From positions 62,001 to 126,000 of the forward strand of contig CBDFML010000007.1 of the NCBI GenBank assembly GCA_965249645.1: a DNA stretch of 64,000 nt, read 5' to 3'. The position numbers and the translations under genes are program-made. Source of the DNA: CAVOEB01 sp965249645 (GTDB taxonomy: Bacteria; Pseudomonadota; Alphaproteobacteria; UBA828; JAPUJA01). Shown here piece after piece: positions 9,501-17,349 of the stretch (the first letter of the stretch is position 1; each line of letters starts with the position of its first letter). Under the pieces are notes generated by a model. The model was not told where the DNA came from. It did no database searches and was given only the letters and a program-made list of their open reading frames with translations.

Positions 9501-10233
9501 CGTCGATCTCGAGATCGCCCAGTCCGAAGTGAAAGATCTGGTAAAGGTACTGCTTGGTGGCGCCGCCCGGCCCGGCGGCGAACTCGGTATACTCGGCCGC
9601 GGCGAGGTCGGGGAACACCCGGTGGCGGCCCAGCACCAGGAGCAGCGGCTCGTAAGCGCGCGCCCGGTTGGTGCCCCCGGAGATCGAATAGACCGGCGGC
9701 TCCGCCCGGCGGGCGGCGGGGGCGGTGGGCAACTCGGGCGGGCGCGGCGGGACGAGCGCGTTGACGATGAGACCGCCGGCCAGCGAGATGATGGCGCCGC
9801 CGACCTGGGCCGCGAGCGTGCCCTCGAGGTGGAGTGCCAGGCCCAGCTCCGGCCCCGCCCAGATCGCGGGGACCACCACGGCGATGGTGAGGACGGTGCG
9901 AAGGGGGTCGGAATCGCCGCCGCCCCGGGCCGCGGCGCGCAGGGTCACGATCTCGCCGCCGGCAAGCGGCGTCCGGACCCAGGCGGACGCCGGGACGATG
10001 CACCCGTCCACGGCCGCGATCGTGTCCTTGGATGCACCGGGCCATTCGGCGGCGACGAGACTTGCGAGGGTGGCGCCGGGTGCGACCGTCCGGACGCGCG
10101 TCGCGCGGCCCACGGCGGTGAGCGGATGGGGCCAGAGATCGGCGGTGACCTCCCCTTGAAGCGGCGTTGCAAGGGCCGTGCCGGGCCGCTGCATGGGGCG
10201 TGTAACGCCCCTGACGGGGGGTGTCAGAGCCAT
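6562..10233 (-). CDS. Phage tail tip / host specificity protein J-like
   Basis: A 1223-aa central tail-tip protein. The N-terminal 150 residues contain a small wing domain and a hydrophobic stretch (LRTVLTIAVVVPAIWAG and AIISLAGGLIVNALV, as in lambda J relatives). A central phage-hub region follows (YLYQIFHFGLGDLEIDEL). A fibronectin-III-like segment (VNFLIDTLGDGTRRLRWTPP) lies in the last third. The ATG at 10233 overlaps the end of the NlpC/P60 gene by 10 bp, giving the classic order NlpC/P60, J, fibre. It forms the hub that contacts the cell surface. The frame is intact throughout its 3.7 kb. Confidence 0.88.
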   Translation of the reverse strand: MALTPPVRGVTRPMQRPGTALATPLQGEVTADLWPHPLTAVGRATRVRTVAPGATLASLVAAEWPGASKDTIAAVDGCIVPASAWVRTPLAGGEIVTLRAAARGGGDSDPLRTVLTIAVVVPAIWAGPELGLALHLEGTLAAQVGGAIISLAGGLIVNALVPPRPPELPTAPAARRAEPPVYSISGGTNRARAYEPLLLVLGRHRVFPDLAAAEYTEFAAGPGGATKQYLYQIFHFGLGDLEIDELRIGDTPLTDFDEVETQWSVDGAPIALVAGNVDSEPGAALGDTDWVERVTGAGATRIGIDLAGRLFRIDEQGNYIAHAVDIEIEYWPEGDETGKRSHTVRLVHGTPSPFRRTLAYGLDSHGTHVVRVRRTGAPSTSERVHDELSWTALRSYQPDRADYKGQTRLALKIRATGQLSGRLDRLSATVHQKIPVWDVAAATWSAPQASSNPAWLFRWYARGVTIDGRLAAGAGLSEARIDEPSIAAWGAWCDDEGLACDYVIDRTLSHADVLTLIARCGRASPTWQTGRLGVVWDAPDTPASALVTPGNIVAGSFGIEYAANRAAEEIVCRYIDPKLDWQYNSVRRTVPGAPRAPAGSTTLTLAGVTTTAQAAAECNLQAARQVYHRRRMRWEMGAEGLMAIARGDVVHLTHSLIDGGSSGRLADGTTGRLTLDRPVALSGRGDYLLLRLADGALHTSAVAHTDGAGTPGETAAVVLETPLDDAPDAWGADPLDTVWRFYGASGPPAKARIVVVVPVSEDRVRLEAIDEVDAYYTAATENLDVPLPAPRRHTPRVLHIALSETLIRVGAGFAVEIAAHLTVAGDWRGGVVRAALNGGAPRTVARLADGETGAFWIGPPAGRLTVTATPGSAAAPVGMPLTVDYTIRGKHAPPGAPVNFLIDTLGDGTRRLRWTPPPDPDLAGVRIRYAETAADADQPAWDVMTPLHDGLLTSSPYETNELRAGDWTFAVRAEDTSGLQSDSVYITAELPDPRLGNTFLWACPSALGWPGTIVGAVRSSDGMDALEGAGDYDWDDIASWDGWTSWALGDGDDGAQAMSYATEAIDLGAEVPFAVDWQAETAGDVTLQYRTATSAAALDTESWQDYTAGTLLAARHLQLRWSLSGDGATMLRLDHLCYSLLGTAAQEKFLDTDTADWEGSTANGRQIPTTLAVVTDVDLTLQSVGAGWSWVLDNKNDPTRIKIFDGGGNAADATVDAVVHGIA

Positions 10234-10613
10234 CGGTAGACCCCCGTCATCTCGAGGCCGTGGCGCGCCAGCGCTCGGATCGGGTGCAGGCAGACGCCGA
10301 TCTCCTTGAGACAGTGCAGCACGTGGGGCACGCCGGAGGGTGCGCACCAGACGCCGATGTGATGGCCCGCGACCCGGCGCCGGCCCGCCTCACGCATCAG
10401 CACGCCGTCGCCCTCCCGGGGCGCAATGGTGGGCAGGGCGAACGCGCCCGCGAGTGCCTCGATCTGGGCGTCCCGAGCGCGCACGCCCGCGGCGTGGGCG
10501 GGGAGTGCGATCTCCCGGCTGAAACGCTCGCCCAGGACCGTCACCACGAAGTGGGCGCAGTCCCGCTCGCCCTCTATGTAGGGCTGTCCGACATAGGATT
10601 CGGCCCAGTGCAC
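10224..10613 (-). CDS. NlpC/P60-type phage tail peptidase
   Basis: A 129-aa papain-like cysteine peptidase of the phage tail-tip group. The catalytic Cys is in ERDCAHFV and the catalytic His in GHHIGVW. The GTG start at 10613 overlaps the TAG of the previous gene (TAGTG), so it is translationally coupled. Such proteins act in tail-tip assembly or local cell-wall cutting during DNA entry. Position between the DUF1833 protein and the J-like protein agrees with other siphophages and gene transfer agents. Confidence 0.85.
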   Translation of the reverse strand: MHWAESYVGQPYIEGERDCAHFVVTVLGERFSREIALPAHAAGVRARDAQIEALAGAFALPTIAPREGDGVLMREAGRRRVAGHHIGVWCAPSGVPHVLHCLKEIGVCLHPIRALARHGLEMTGVYRWL

Positions 10614-11831
10614 TAGAACAGCCCCGGGCTGGTCTGGGGGTCGTGGCGGAGCGCCACCGCGGCGCGGCCGAGCAGGGGGTCGAAGCCGAGCCGGGCGGTG
10701 ACGTGCTCCTGGTCGAGGCGCATGCCGGCGACGTCGAGCGTCATCTCCCATTCCGGCGCGGCGGCGTCGTCGGCGAGTACTCGGATCACCCGTACCGTGG
10801 CGCCCACGCCGCCCCGGGCGGCTTCGATCCATTGGGTGAGATCGCGCCCCACATTGTCGATCGCGAGCTCCGCCTGGGGGACCTTGCCCTCGGTATCGTC
10901 GGCAAGCCGCGCGGAGAAGCGCAGGGCAACATATCGCTTGCCCTCGATGATCCGGTCGTTCGCGTCGTTGACCACGCGGACCGGCTCGGCGAGGTCGGGG
11001 TGGCGGATCTCGAGCGCGGTCAGGACCGTCTCCACGGGCGCGGCGGCGCGGATCGCCCGGGCGTGACGGCCCGGTGGGCGCAGCGCGAGCGTTGCGCTGC
11101 CGGTGAGCGCGCCGCCCGTGTCGGTGGCGGTGAGCCGCAGGTGCAGCCGGAGCGGGGCGCTGCCCGTGAGCGCGCCGCCCGTGACGGTGGCGGCCAACGG
11201 GAGGTGCAGGCGGAGCGTTGCGCTGCCGGTGAGCGCGCCGCCCGTGACGGTCCAACGGGAGGTGCAGGCGGAGCGTTGCGCTGCCGGTGAGCGCGCCGCC
11301 CGTGGCGGTGGCGGCCAACGGCGTCAGTTTGGTCGTGAATTTCCGCAAATTGACGCGGGTGCCGGTTCCACCCCAAACCAAGGCCGCGTGGACTGGCTCG
11401 GTGCCCTTGTCGGCGTCCGCCTGCCAAGCGGCGATGAAAGTCAGAACCGCCTTGGCGTTGGTCGGGGTGAATACGTAGGGTTCCGAAGAATCCCCGGCGA
11501 TGGCGATGACGATCCGGCTCTTCTTGTACTGAATGCAGAGGCGGATAGCAGCTTCGGCGCGGGCCGTGAACTCGTCGACCTCGGCGGAGTCGTGATCCAG
11601 GCTGCTGGACAGATTGATCAGGACCTTGCCCGAATGGTTTCGCAGACGGACGCCTTTCAGATAGGTCGGACCGGCACCGTCGATGACCTCCGCGGCTATC
11701 GGAAGACTGCCGCGGGCGCCGGCGATCACGAGATCGTCGGGGGACTGGCCGCCGGGCGCCGCGTGCTGCCAGTAGACCTGGCTGTGATCGCCGAGCGGCA
11801 GCGACGCGTGGAAGATCGAAACGGCCGCCAT
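10613..11831 (-). pseudogene. Repeat-linked tail protein with DUF1833 domain, frameshifted in the repeats
   Basis: Two halves in different frames. The first (from ATG 11831) is a novel 170-aa domain (SIFHASLPLGDHSQVYW at the start) followed by 21-residue repeats of the type AATATGGALTGSATLRLHLPL. The second, ending at 10613, continues the same repeats (AATVTGGALTGSAPLRLHLRL) into a DUF1833-like domain (VLTALEIRHPDLAEPVRV, then VPQAELAIDNVGRDLTQW). Repeat unit 3 (11215-11272) is 58 bp instead of 63 because GGCGG is missing at about 11251. Adding those 5 bases joins both halves into one frame. The gene may be a natural fusion now broken, or the repeat was misassembled. The DUF1833 half would be a tail hinge/tip component. 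Confidence 0.7.
11089..11322 (-). repeat. Four tandem 63-bp coding repeats in the tail protein gene
   Basis: Units at 11089-11151, 11152-11214, 11215-11272 and 11273-11322 (last one partial) share the core GCGCTGCCGGTGAGCGCG. The period of 63 bp encodes 21 residues, so whole units can be gained or lost without a frame change. Unit 3 is 5 bp short, which breaks the frame. They form a Gly/Thr/Leu-rich linker between two tail domains. Confidence 0.85.
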
Positions 11832-11835
11832 CGCG

Positions 11836-12213
11836 TCAGTCGGTGGTCAGGTTGACGGTCACCGTACCGATCGGGAAGGAGACCTCGATATCGGCCGGCG
11901 GCGGCGGCACGTCGTTGGTCAGCGGCATCGAGAACAGCAGGTTCCCGCCGCTCGCCTGATCCCAGAACGCGACGTGGGTCGGATCGCTCCAGGTAGCCGT
12001 CGGGGTCGGGAAGACGATCGGAGCGGCGTTGCTCGCCTCGCCGCTCGTCGTATCCACCACCCAACGCTGCGCGCCCATGGCGACCCGGGCGTAGGTGTCG
12101 CCCGACAGCTCGTTGGTGGAATCCGGATCGCCCGTGTGAAGCGCGGCATACACCGTGGCCGCCAACAGCCCGCTCTCGAAGCACAGCTTCTCACCTTCGG
12201 TCTTCAGTCCCAT
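11836..12213 (-). CDS. Phage tail protein, unknown family
   Basis: A 125-aa protein starting MGLKTEGEKLCFESGLLAAT. The ATG at 12213 is preceded by GGAGC. The C-terminal half is strand-rich with a Pro run (NDVPPPPADIEVSFPIGTVTVNL), as in small baseplate or tail-fibre base proteins. It lies 1 bp after the preceding tail gene and 4 bp before the repeat-linked protein, clearly in the late operon. No known motif is recognised. Confidence 0.65.
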   Translation of the reverse strand: MGLKTEGEKLCFESGLLAATVYAALHTGDPDSTNELSGDTYARVAMGAQRWVVDTTSGEASNAAPIVFPTPTATWSDPTHVAFWDQASGGNLLFSMPLTNDVPPPPADIEVSFPIGTVTVNLTTD

Positions 12214-12214
12214 C

Positions 12215-12598
12215 TCAAGCTCCTTCCGTTTCGACAACACGGTCCCGGAAGCCTTCGAGCACGAGGCTCGCCTCCCAGCGCCGCGCGCCCGCATCGACCC
12301 GGGCCCGATACTCGATGCCGCCCGCCCCGCCCCGCACCCGGACCTCGCGCGCGACCCCGTCTTCGGTATCGGTCCAGGCGAACCATTCGTGGGCGTGGTC
12401 CTCGGCCCATGTGCGGAACCGCGTGAGCGCGTTATCGTCGGCCAGCAGCGCGGTGATGCGCCGGGTATCGAGGGCGGCGGTGAAGCGTTTCTCCTGGCGC
12501 ACCATGCCGTCGTCGAAGGGCGTGCGCGCCACGTCCGGGTCCCGGGTGAGGCGGTAGCCGTCGGCTTCGATGACCGCGTAATCGGGCCAGGTGCTCAT
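12215..12598 (-). CDS. Phage minor tail protein, unknown family
   Basis: A 127-aa protein (MSTWPDYAVIEADGYRLTRD) following the tape measure gene. That is the usual position of the distal tail or minor tail M-type protein of siphophages. The residues TRRITALLADDNALTRFRTWAEDHAHEWFAWTD look like a compact alpha/beta domain. Function is inferred from position and size only. Confidence 0.65.
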   Translation of the reverse strand: MSTWPDYAVIEADGYRLTRDPDVARTPFDDGMVRQEKRFTAALDTRRITALLADDNALTRFRTWAEDHAHEWFAWTDTEDGVAREVRVRGGAGGIEYRARVDAGARRWEASLVLEGFRDRVVETEGA

Positions 12599-12637
12599 TT
12601 TGTCCGCCCTACCGCTTCGCTGTTTGAGAGCCGGCCA

Positions 12638-15235
12638 TCAAACGCCGGTCTCGCCCCAGCCGGTCTCGCCCGACAGCGCCTGGCGGAACGGGCCGTTGTT
12701 TATCACGTCGTCGATCATGATCGAGACCACCCAGGCGCGCCCGTCCCAGCGCACCTCCCGGCCCGTCTCGCGCTGCTGCGTGCCCTGGTTGACGAACTCG
12801 ATACGGACCGCCGGCGGGCCCGGGGAGAGCACCGCCATCTGCTCGGGCGTGAACACCCCCTCGCCGCGCCTGAGAATGGCGGGGACCTCGTCGCCGGCCA
12901 GGCCGCCCGCGTGGTAGCGGGGCGCGCCGGCGAACAGCCCGGCCGGCACGGCGCGGGACACCCCGCCGAGGGCGCCGGCGACGCCGCCGCCGTGCAATAG
13001 TGGAGCGTCGGGCGCCCGGCCGGCGATCTTGCCGGGGCCGGGCGCGAAGAGGCTCCCGATGAAGTCGAGGCCGACGTTGAGCAGCGGGTTGAGAAACCTG
13101 TCGGCGGCGTAGCGCGCCGCCCAATCGCGGATATAGGCCCCGAAGTCCTCGAGCTCCAGCTTGCCGGTCTCGACGAAGCGAACCCAGGCGTCGCTCGTGC
13201 GCAGCAACGCACCCGCGGTCAGCTCCTCGAACTGCTCGGCGTCCGTCGCCGCCTCGCCGAGCCCGCGCTTGACCCCGGCGAGCCAGTCGGTCCGGGCCCG
13301 TTCCTCGGCGTCGAGCGCGTCGACGATCATGCGGCCGTGAATACTCTCGACCATGGCCGCGAACTCCTCGTAACCCATCGCGGCCTCGTCGAGCCCCTCG
13401 AGAGCCTCCTCGCGCCATTCGTCGGCCGCCTGGGTCGCGGCCTCGAGGGGGCCGATCAGATCCCGGTAGCGCCCGGCGATATCGGCTACGGCGTCCGCGT
13501 GGCGGCTCGCCGCCTGTCCGGCCTCATCGTCGGCCGCCGTCTTGTCGTGCAGCGCGGCGGCCGCGGCGGCGAGCAATTGGGGTTCCTCTCCGAGGGTGGC
13601 GAGATAGTCCTCGAGGCTTTGGCCCGCCTCGATCCGTACCGGAATGCCGGCCCGGATCAGCGCGTCGACGACCGCCCGCTCCCGGGCGCCTCGCGAGAGC
13701 AGCTCCGCCTCGAGCGCGAGCGCGGCGGCGAGATCGGTGGCGGCTTCGAGGTCGCGCGCCGCCGCGGCGGCCTCGTCCTGGGCGCGGCCGTAGTCGTACA
13801 GCGCGCCCGCGGTGCGGGCGAGCGCCTGGGCCTCGGCGTCGAGGCCCGCGATGAAGTCGTCGAGCGCCTCGAGATTGCCCAGGCCGTGGACGGCGACGCC
13901 CGCGGCGGCCAACTCCTCGAGGATGAAACGCTCCCGTTCCGAGGCGCGGCCCAGCAGGGCATGCTCGGCCTCGAGGGCGCGCCGGCGCACATCGAACGGG
14001 GATTCGGGCGGGACGTCGGGCGTCGTGGCCACACCGGGCACCGGATCTTCCGCGTCCGCCCCCGCTCGCGGGCCGGCGAGCCCTGCCAGCCGCTGCCCGC
14101 GAAGCGGTAAGGTAAGCCGTGCGATCCGGCGATCGAGATCGGCCACCAACGCGTCCACGAAAGGGGCGTCGGACAGCCGTGCGGCAAGCTCGGCGTCGAT
14201 GCGTTGGAGATGCTGATCGAGGTCGAGGCTGAAAAAGTCCGAGACTTCCGCGGCGTAGGCCTCTCTGAGGTAACGAAGCCGTGCGAGCTGTTCCGAGACG
14301 GGCCGGTCGACGATGCCGAGGAGCTCCCCCGCGCCCCGGAAGAAACCGCCGATCGCACCGCGGTTGTCGTTGAGGAAGGTGATGAACTCGGTCGCCACGG
14401 GCAGCAGCTCCTCGCCGATGGCGACCTTGAGGTCCTTGAAGTTGCCGGCGAGCTCCTTGACCTGGTTGGCGTAGCCCTCCGAGGTCCGCTCGGCGTCGCC
14501 CTGGGCGTCCGCGGTCGAACGCACGATGATGGCGACCCGCGCCAGCGCCTTTTCCTGCTCGCTCGCCGCGGCCGTGCCGCCCGTAATCCCGCGCGCCAGC
14601 AGCTCCTGCTTGAGCGTCGCCTCCGTGATCACGATGCCGTAACGGCGCACCGCCTCGTGGTTGCCGACGATGGCCGAGGTCAACAGGTCGATGGTCTCGG
14701 GCTCGGCGGCGTTGTTGAAGGAGGCGAGGTCGATGCCGAGCCGGGTCAGGGTCTTCGCGAGATCGGCCGCCTGGTCCCGGGCGAAGCCCAGGGGCACGAA
14801 GGTGTCCTGGAGCGTCGCGAGATAGACTTCGAGGTCGAGCCGCGAGCGCCCCACCGCGGCGGCGTGCTCCGCGGCCCAGGCGCGGGCCTCGGCGGCCAGG
14901 TCCTTGAACACGGCGTCGAACTTGTTGGCGGCCTCCTCGGCGTCGGACGCGGCGGTCACCAGTCCCAGTCCGCCGCGCACGACGACGCCGGTGACGAGCG
15001 CCGCGATCGCCAGGTGGAGCACACGCATCCGTCCGATGGTGCTTCCGATCGAGCGCCGCACGTCCCGCTGGGAGCGGGCATATTGCTCCCAGCGCCGGCG
15101 GCCGCGCTGAGCCTCGCGCCCGGTCTGCCGGGTCTCGTCGCCGAGTCTCTCGATTTCCTGCCGGCTCCGGCGGACCTGGCCGACCAGGCCGGAGCCGTCG
15201 GCGCGGAGCCTGATTGCGAGATCAAGATCGGCCAC
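12638..15235 (-). CDS. Phage tail tape measure protein
   Basis: An 865-aa helical protein with a GTG start at 15235 and GAAGGA upstream. Residues 1-100 are coiled-coil-like (SRQEIERLGDETRQTGREAQ) and followed by a hydrophobic segment (LHLAIAALVTGVVVRGGLGLV). The middle consists of long Ala/Glu-rich helices. A C-terminal region (LHGGGVAGALGGVSRAVPAGLFAG, then FTPEQMAVLSPG) is typical of lambda-H and GTA tape measures. It sets tail length and forms the channel; 865 residues would predict a tail of roughly 130 nm at 0.15 nm per residue. It directly follows the frameshifted tail chaperone gene, the standard order. Confidence 0.9.
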   Translation of the reverse strand: MADLDLAIRLRADGSGLVGQVRRSRQEIERLGDETRQTGREAQRGRRRWEQYARSQRDVRRSIGSTIGRMRVLHLAIAALVTGVVVRGGLGLVTAASDAEEAANKFDAVFKDLAAEARAWAAEHAAAVGRSRLDLEVYLATLQDTFVPLGFARDQAADLAKTLTRLGIDLASFNNAAEPETIDLLTSAIVGNHEAVRRYGIVITEATLKQELLARGITGGTAAASEQEKALARVAIIVRSTADAQGDAERTSEGYANQVKELAGNFKDLKVAIGEELLPVATEFITFLNDNRGAIGGFFRGAGELLGIVDRPVSEQLARLRYLREAYAAEVSDFFSLDLDQHLQRIDAELAARLSDAPFVDALVADLDRRIARLTLPLRGQRLAGLAGPRAGADAEDPVPGVATTPDVPPESPFDVRRRALEAEHALLGRASERERFILEELAAAGVAVHGLGNLEALDDFIAGLDAEAQALARTAGALYDYGRAQDEAAAAARDLEAATDLAAALALEAELLSRGARERAVVDALIRAGIPVRIEAGQSLEDYLATLGEEPQLLAAAAAALHDKTAADDEAGQAASRHADAVADIAGRYRDLIGPLEAATQAADEWREEALEGLDEAAMGYEEFAAMVESIHGRMIVDALDAEERARTDWLAGVKRGLGEAATDAEQFEELTAGALLRTSDAWVRFVETGKLELEDFGAYIRDWAARYAADRFLNPLLNVGLDFIGSLFAPGPGKIAGRAPDAPLLHGGGVAGALGGVSRAVPAGLFAGAPRYHAGGLAGDEVPAILRRGEGVFTPEQMAVLSPGPPAVRIEFVNQGTQQRETGREVRWDGRAWVVSIMIDDVINNGPFRQALSGETGWGETGV

Positions 15236-15241
15236 GATGCA

Positions 15242-15861
15242 TCATCCTTCGGTGGTCCGCCGCTCGGCCAGAGCCTTCGCGGCGGCGCCCTCCATGATCT
15301 GGAGCCGGGTCAGCGTGTCCTCGTCCCAGGCGATCCCGAGCGCCCGGGCCGCGGCCTCGGTGCCCGTGTAGTCGAGCCCGACGACACCGCCCATCCCGGC
15401 AAAGCGCCATTGGGTCGCCGCGGCGGCAAACAGGCGCGCGGCCGGCCAGTTCTCGGGCAGAACCGGGATCTCCTGGCCGCCGCCGGCCCACTGCCGGGCG
15501 GCCTCGATCAGTTTTTTCGCGGGCGCCCCGCGATCGCTTCGAGATAGGCATCGAGCACCGCCGTGGCGACATAGCCGACGCCCAGCAGGCGCCGGCGGTT
15601 CTCGTCGCTGAAGGGCAGCGGCTCGCCGTCCTCCCCGCCCACGCCGTCCCAGCCGATGAGCGCCTCGTTGAGCAGCGGCTCACCGGCCTGTCCCTCGCGC
15701 ACGGCCAGCCGCTCCATCGCGTCGGCCAGCGGCAGCGCCTTGAAGCGCGCGGTGATGGTGTGGCTCTCCCAGCGGGGCGTGCCGTCCCCGTTGATACCCG
15801 CCGGCATGCTGATCTCGACCGGCCAGTCGAACTCGTGGGTGTCCTGGAGGACGAACATCAC
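15242..15861 (-). CDS. Tail assembly chaperone, -1 frameshift (G-T type) product
   Basis: Predicted 206-aa product made when ribosomes slip back one base at A AAA AAC (15517-15511), one codon before the TGA of the short form. After the slip the frame reads LIEAARQWAGGGQEIPVLP and stays open for 89 codons to TGA at 15244-15242, seven bases before the tape measure start. The extension has the Trp-rich, DUF1799-like look of G-T products in lambda-like phages. The long form links the chaperone to the tail tube, while the short form binds the tape measure. The slip itself is inferred from the canonical heptamer in correct phase and the open -1 frame. Confidence 0.8.
15508..15861 (-). CDS. Tail assembly chaperone, short (G) form
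   Basis: A 117-aa protein starting at GTG 15861, or at ATG 15858 directly after it. It begins FVLQDTHEFDWPVEISMPAG and ends AIAGRPRKN. It lies between the major tail protein, which it overlaps by 4 bp, and the tape measure, as lambda G does. Its last codons AAA AAC form the slippery site used for the longer product. No enzyme motif is present; the role as tape-measure chaperone follows from synteny and the frameshift signal. Confidence 0.82.
   Translation of the reverse strand: MMFVLQDTHEFDWPVEISMPAGINGDGTPRWESHTITARFKALPLADAMERLAVREGQAGEPLLNEALIGWDGVGGEDGEPLPFSDENRRRLLGVGYVATAVLDAYLEAIAGRPRKN
15511..15517 (-). promoter_or_regulatory. Programmed -1 ribosomal frameshift site (A AAA AAC)
   Basis: On the minus strand the zero-frame codons CGA AAA AAC TGA contain the heptamer A AAA AAC in exact X XXY YYZ phase, followed at once by the stop. 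The -1 frame continues 89 codons. The lambda and HK97 G/GT genes use the same logic. No obvious strong stem-loop was worked out downstream, although the following GCC GCC CGG segment is GC-rich. Confidence 0.82.
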
Positions 15862-16664
15862 GCCGCCTTGCCGTCGATGGTCAGCGCCGGCCAGTCGCCG
15901 GCCGGCTCCTGGACCTCCGCGGTGAGCGTGATCTGCTGCTCGGTGTCTCGCGACTTGAGCCCGAGATCGCCGCTCGCGCCGACCGAGCAGAGCCGGGCGT
16001 AGAAGTTCCGGCCCTTGCCTGCCGCGGCGTGCTCGATGTAGCGCAGCGCGGCGCGGATTTGCTTGGCGTCGCCGGTCTTTACCTCGCCCCGGGCGGCCGC
16101 GACCGGCGTGTAGTCCACCAGGATCGTGCTGTCGTCGGCGATCGCGCCCCCGGGCTCGATATAGAGGCGTCCGGTTTCGGGCTCGACGCTGTAATCGGTG
16201 CCGGCCACGTAGGTGGCCGGGCTCGCGTCCGCCTTCTCGGTGACCACGGTGTTGGACGCCGCCGCGTCGATCGCGCCGACCCCGCCGGGCGCGGCCTCGC
16301 TCGCGCCGAGCTGATAGAAGCGGCCCTGTTTGACCGTGAGCTCCTCGTCGGCGACCGCGGTCGCGGCGACGGTCCGCGTGGCGGCGTCACCGGCGACGAA
16401 CAGCGCCAGGTTCTCGGTGCTGATATCGCGCAAGGTCAGGGTAAACGTGCGCGTGACGGAGCGGACGATATCGACGATCTTCTCGGCCACCGGGCCGTCG
16501 GCGGAAAACACCTGCGCACGCTCGGTCGTGACCGAGAGTGCGGCGCCGGGCGAGTCGCCCAGATAGCGCTCGCCCGTATAGGCGTCGTCGACGATCAGGT
16601 CGAGATAAAGCTCGCCCGCGCCGAACAGCGTGTTGGTGTCGTGCTTTTTTTTGGCCAGGCTCAT
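15858..16664 (-). CDS. Major tail (tube) protein
   Basis: A 268-aa protein. Early on it has LFGAGELYLDLIVDDAYTGERYLG, a pattern seen in tail tube proteins of B3/D3112-like siphophages. Most of the rest is predicted beta strand, including a second domain (YSVEPETGRLYIEPGGAI). Position just before the chaperone pair is that of the tube protein. It overlaps the upstream small gene by 4 bp (ATGA). Confidence 0.78.
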   Translation of the reverse strand: MSLAKKKHDTNTLFGAGELYLDLIVDDAYTGERYLGDSPGAALSVTTERAQVFSADGPVAEKIVDIVRSVTRTFTLTLRDISTENLALFVAGDAATRTVAATAVADEELTVKQGRFYQLGASEAAPGGVGAIDAAASNTVVTEKADASPATYVAGTDYSVEPETGRLYIEPGGAIADDSTILVDYTPVAAARGEVKTGDAKQIRAALRYIEHAAAGKGRNFYARLCSVGASGDLGLKSRDTEQQITLTAEVQEPAGDWPALTIDGKAA

Positions 16665-16858
16665 GGCGTCTCTCCATCGTCAGGGTTGTGTTTGCGCCCC
16701 CGCCCGGTCCCTGCCGCCTCGAAATACCCTTGCGTCCCATACCGCGCGATCTGATCGGGGCGCAGTCGGACGGTCTCGCCGGGCTGCTTCAATACGCCGG
16801 TCTGGATCAGCGGTTTGGCGAGCACCCGCTCCTCGCGCACCTTCGTCTTGCGTGTCAC
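16661..16858 (-). CDS. Small phage protein between head-completion and tail tube genes
   Basis: A 65-aa basic protein from GTG 16858 (TRKTKVREERVLAKPLIQTG, then ETVRLRPDQIARYGTQGYFE). The start overlaps the stop of the upstream gene (GTGA) and its stop overlaps the tube gene start, so all three are coupled. The residues LRPDQIARYGTQGYFEA recall short proteins that give a sequence-edge reading (residues binding, then a YF pair) in phage head-tail regions, but no function is known. Confidence 0.65.
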   Translation of the reverse strand: MTRKTKVREERVLAKPLIQTGVLKQPGETVRLRPDQIARYGTQGYFEAAGTGRGRKHNPDDGETP

Positions 16859-17349
16859 GATTGTCCCCCTTCCTCGTAATGCGTCGTCGTCAAGGCGAGC
16901 TGGGCCCGGTGGCACAGCACGCCGGCGAACATGACCGGCCCCGAGTCTTCGAGCTGCGGCCCCCAGGTATCGCCCGTGCGGCTTTCGCCCGGCCCCGCGA
17001 AGAGATGGCTCGTGGCTCCGTCCAGGGTCTCGTCCGCCCGGAAGGCGTCGAGCACCGCGTCCAGCATCCCGTCGAAGCCGATCTCGCTCTGGGCCGCATC
17101 GTCGAGCGCGCAGAGCGCCACCAGGCGCCAATGGGTCACGACGCGCACCCTGTCGGTCTCGCCGTAGCGGTAACGCGCCGCGCCGGTGCGCCGGACATAC
17201 CAACCGCGCAGCGGTTCGCCCGCGGCGGCATAGAGCACCTTCAGATCGGCCTCGCGGGCGGCGTAACGCTCGTAACGGTGGATCGGCCCGGTGGCCGTGA
17301 CGGTCTCGAGCCGGGCGGCGATCGCTCCGCGGACGGCCTCGGTGCTCAT
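16855..17349 (-). CDS. Phage head-tail joining / tail terminator-like protein
   Basis: A 164-aa protein (MSTEAVRGAIAARLETVTAT). Alternating short strands and helices and the segment VVTHWRLVALCALDDAAQSEIGFDG resemble tail terminator/completion proteins (gpU type). These cap the tube and lie between the HK97-gp10-like gene and the tube gene, exactly this position. It overlaps both neighbours by 4 bp. The assignment is by size and synteny. Confidence 0.62.
   Translation of the reverse strand: MSTEAVRGAIAARLETVTATGPIHRYERYAAREADLKVLYAAAGEPLRGWYVRRTGAARYRYGETDRVRVVTHWRLVALCALDDAAQSEIGFDGMLDAVLDAFRADETLDGATSHLFAGPGESRTGDTWGPQLEDSGPVMFAGVLCHRAQLALTTTHYEEGGQS

Noticed and set aside
6394..10239. A 1281-aa open frame on the + strand
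   Set aside because: It is antisense to the J-like tail tip gene, whose minus-strand frame has family motifs and correct operon spacing. The long frame is open only because of GC bias.
11089..11322. Tandem repeats considered as a CRISPR array
   Set aside because: Units follow each other without variable spacers, have a 63-bp coding period and lie inside a tail gene. No cas genes are near.
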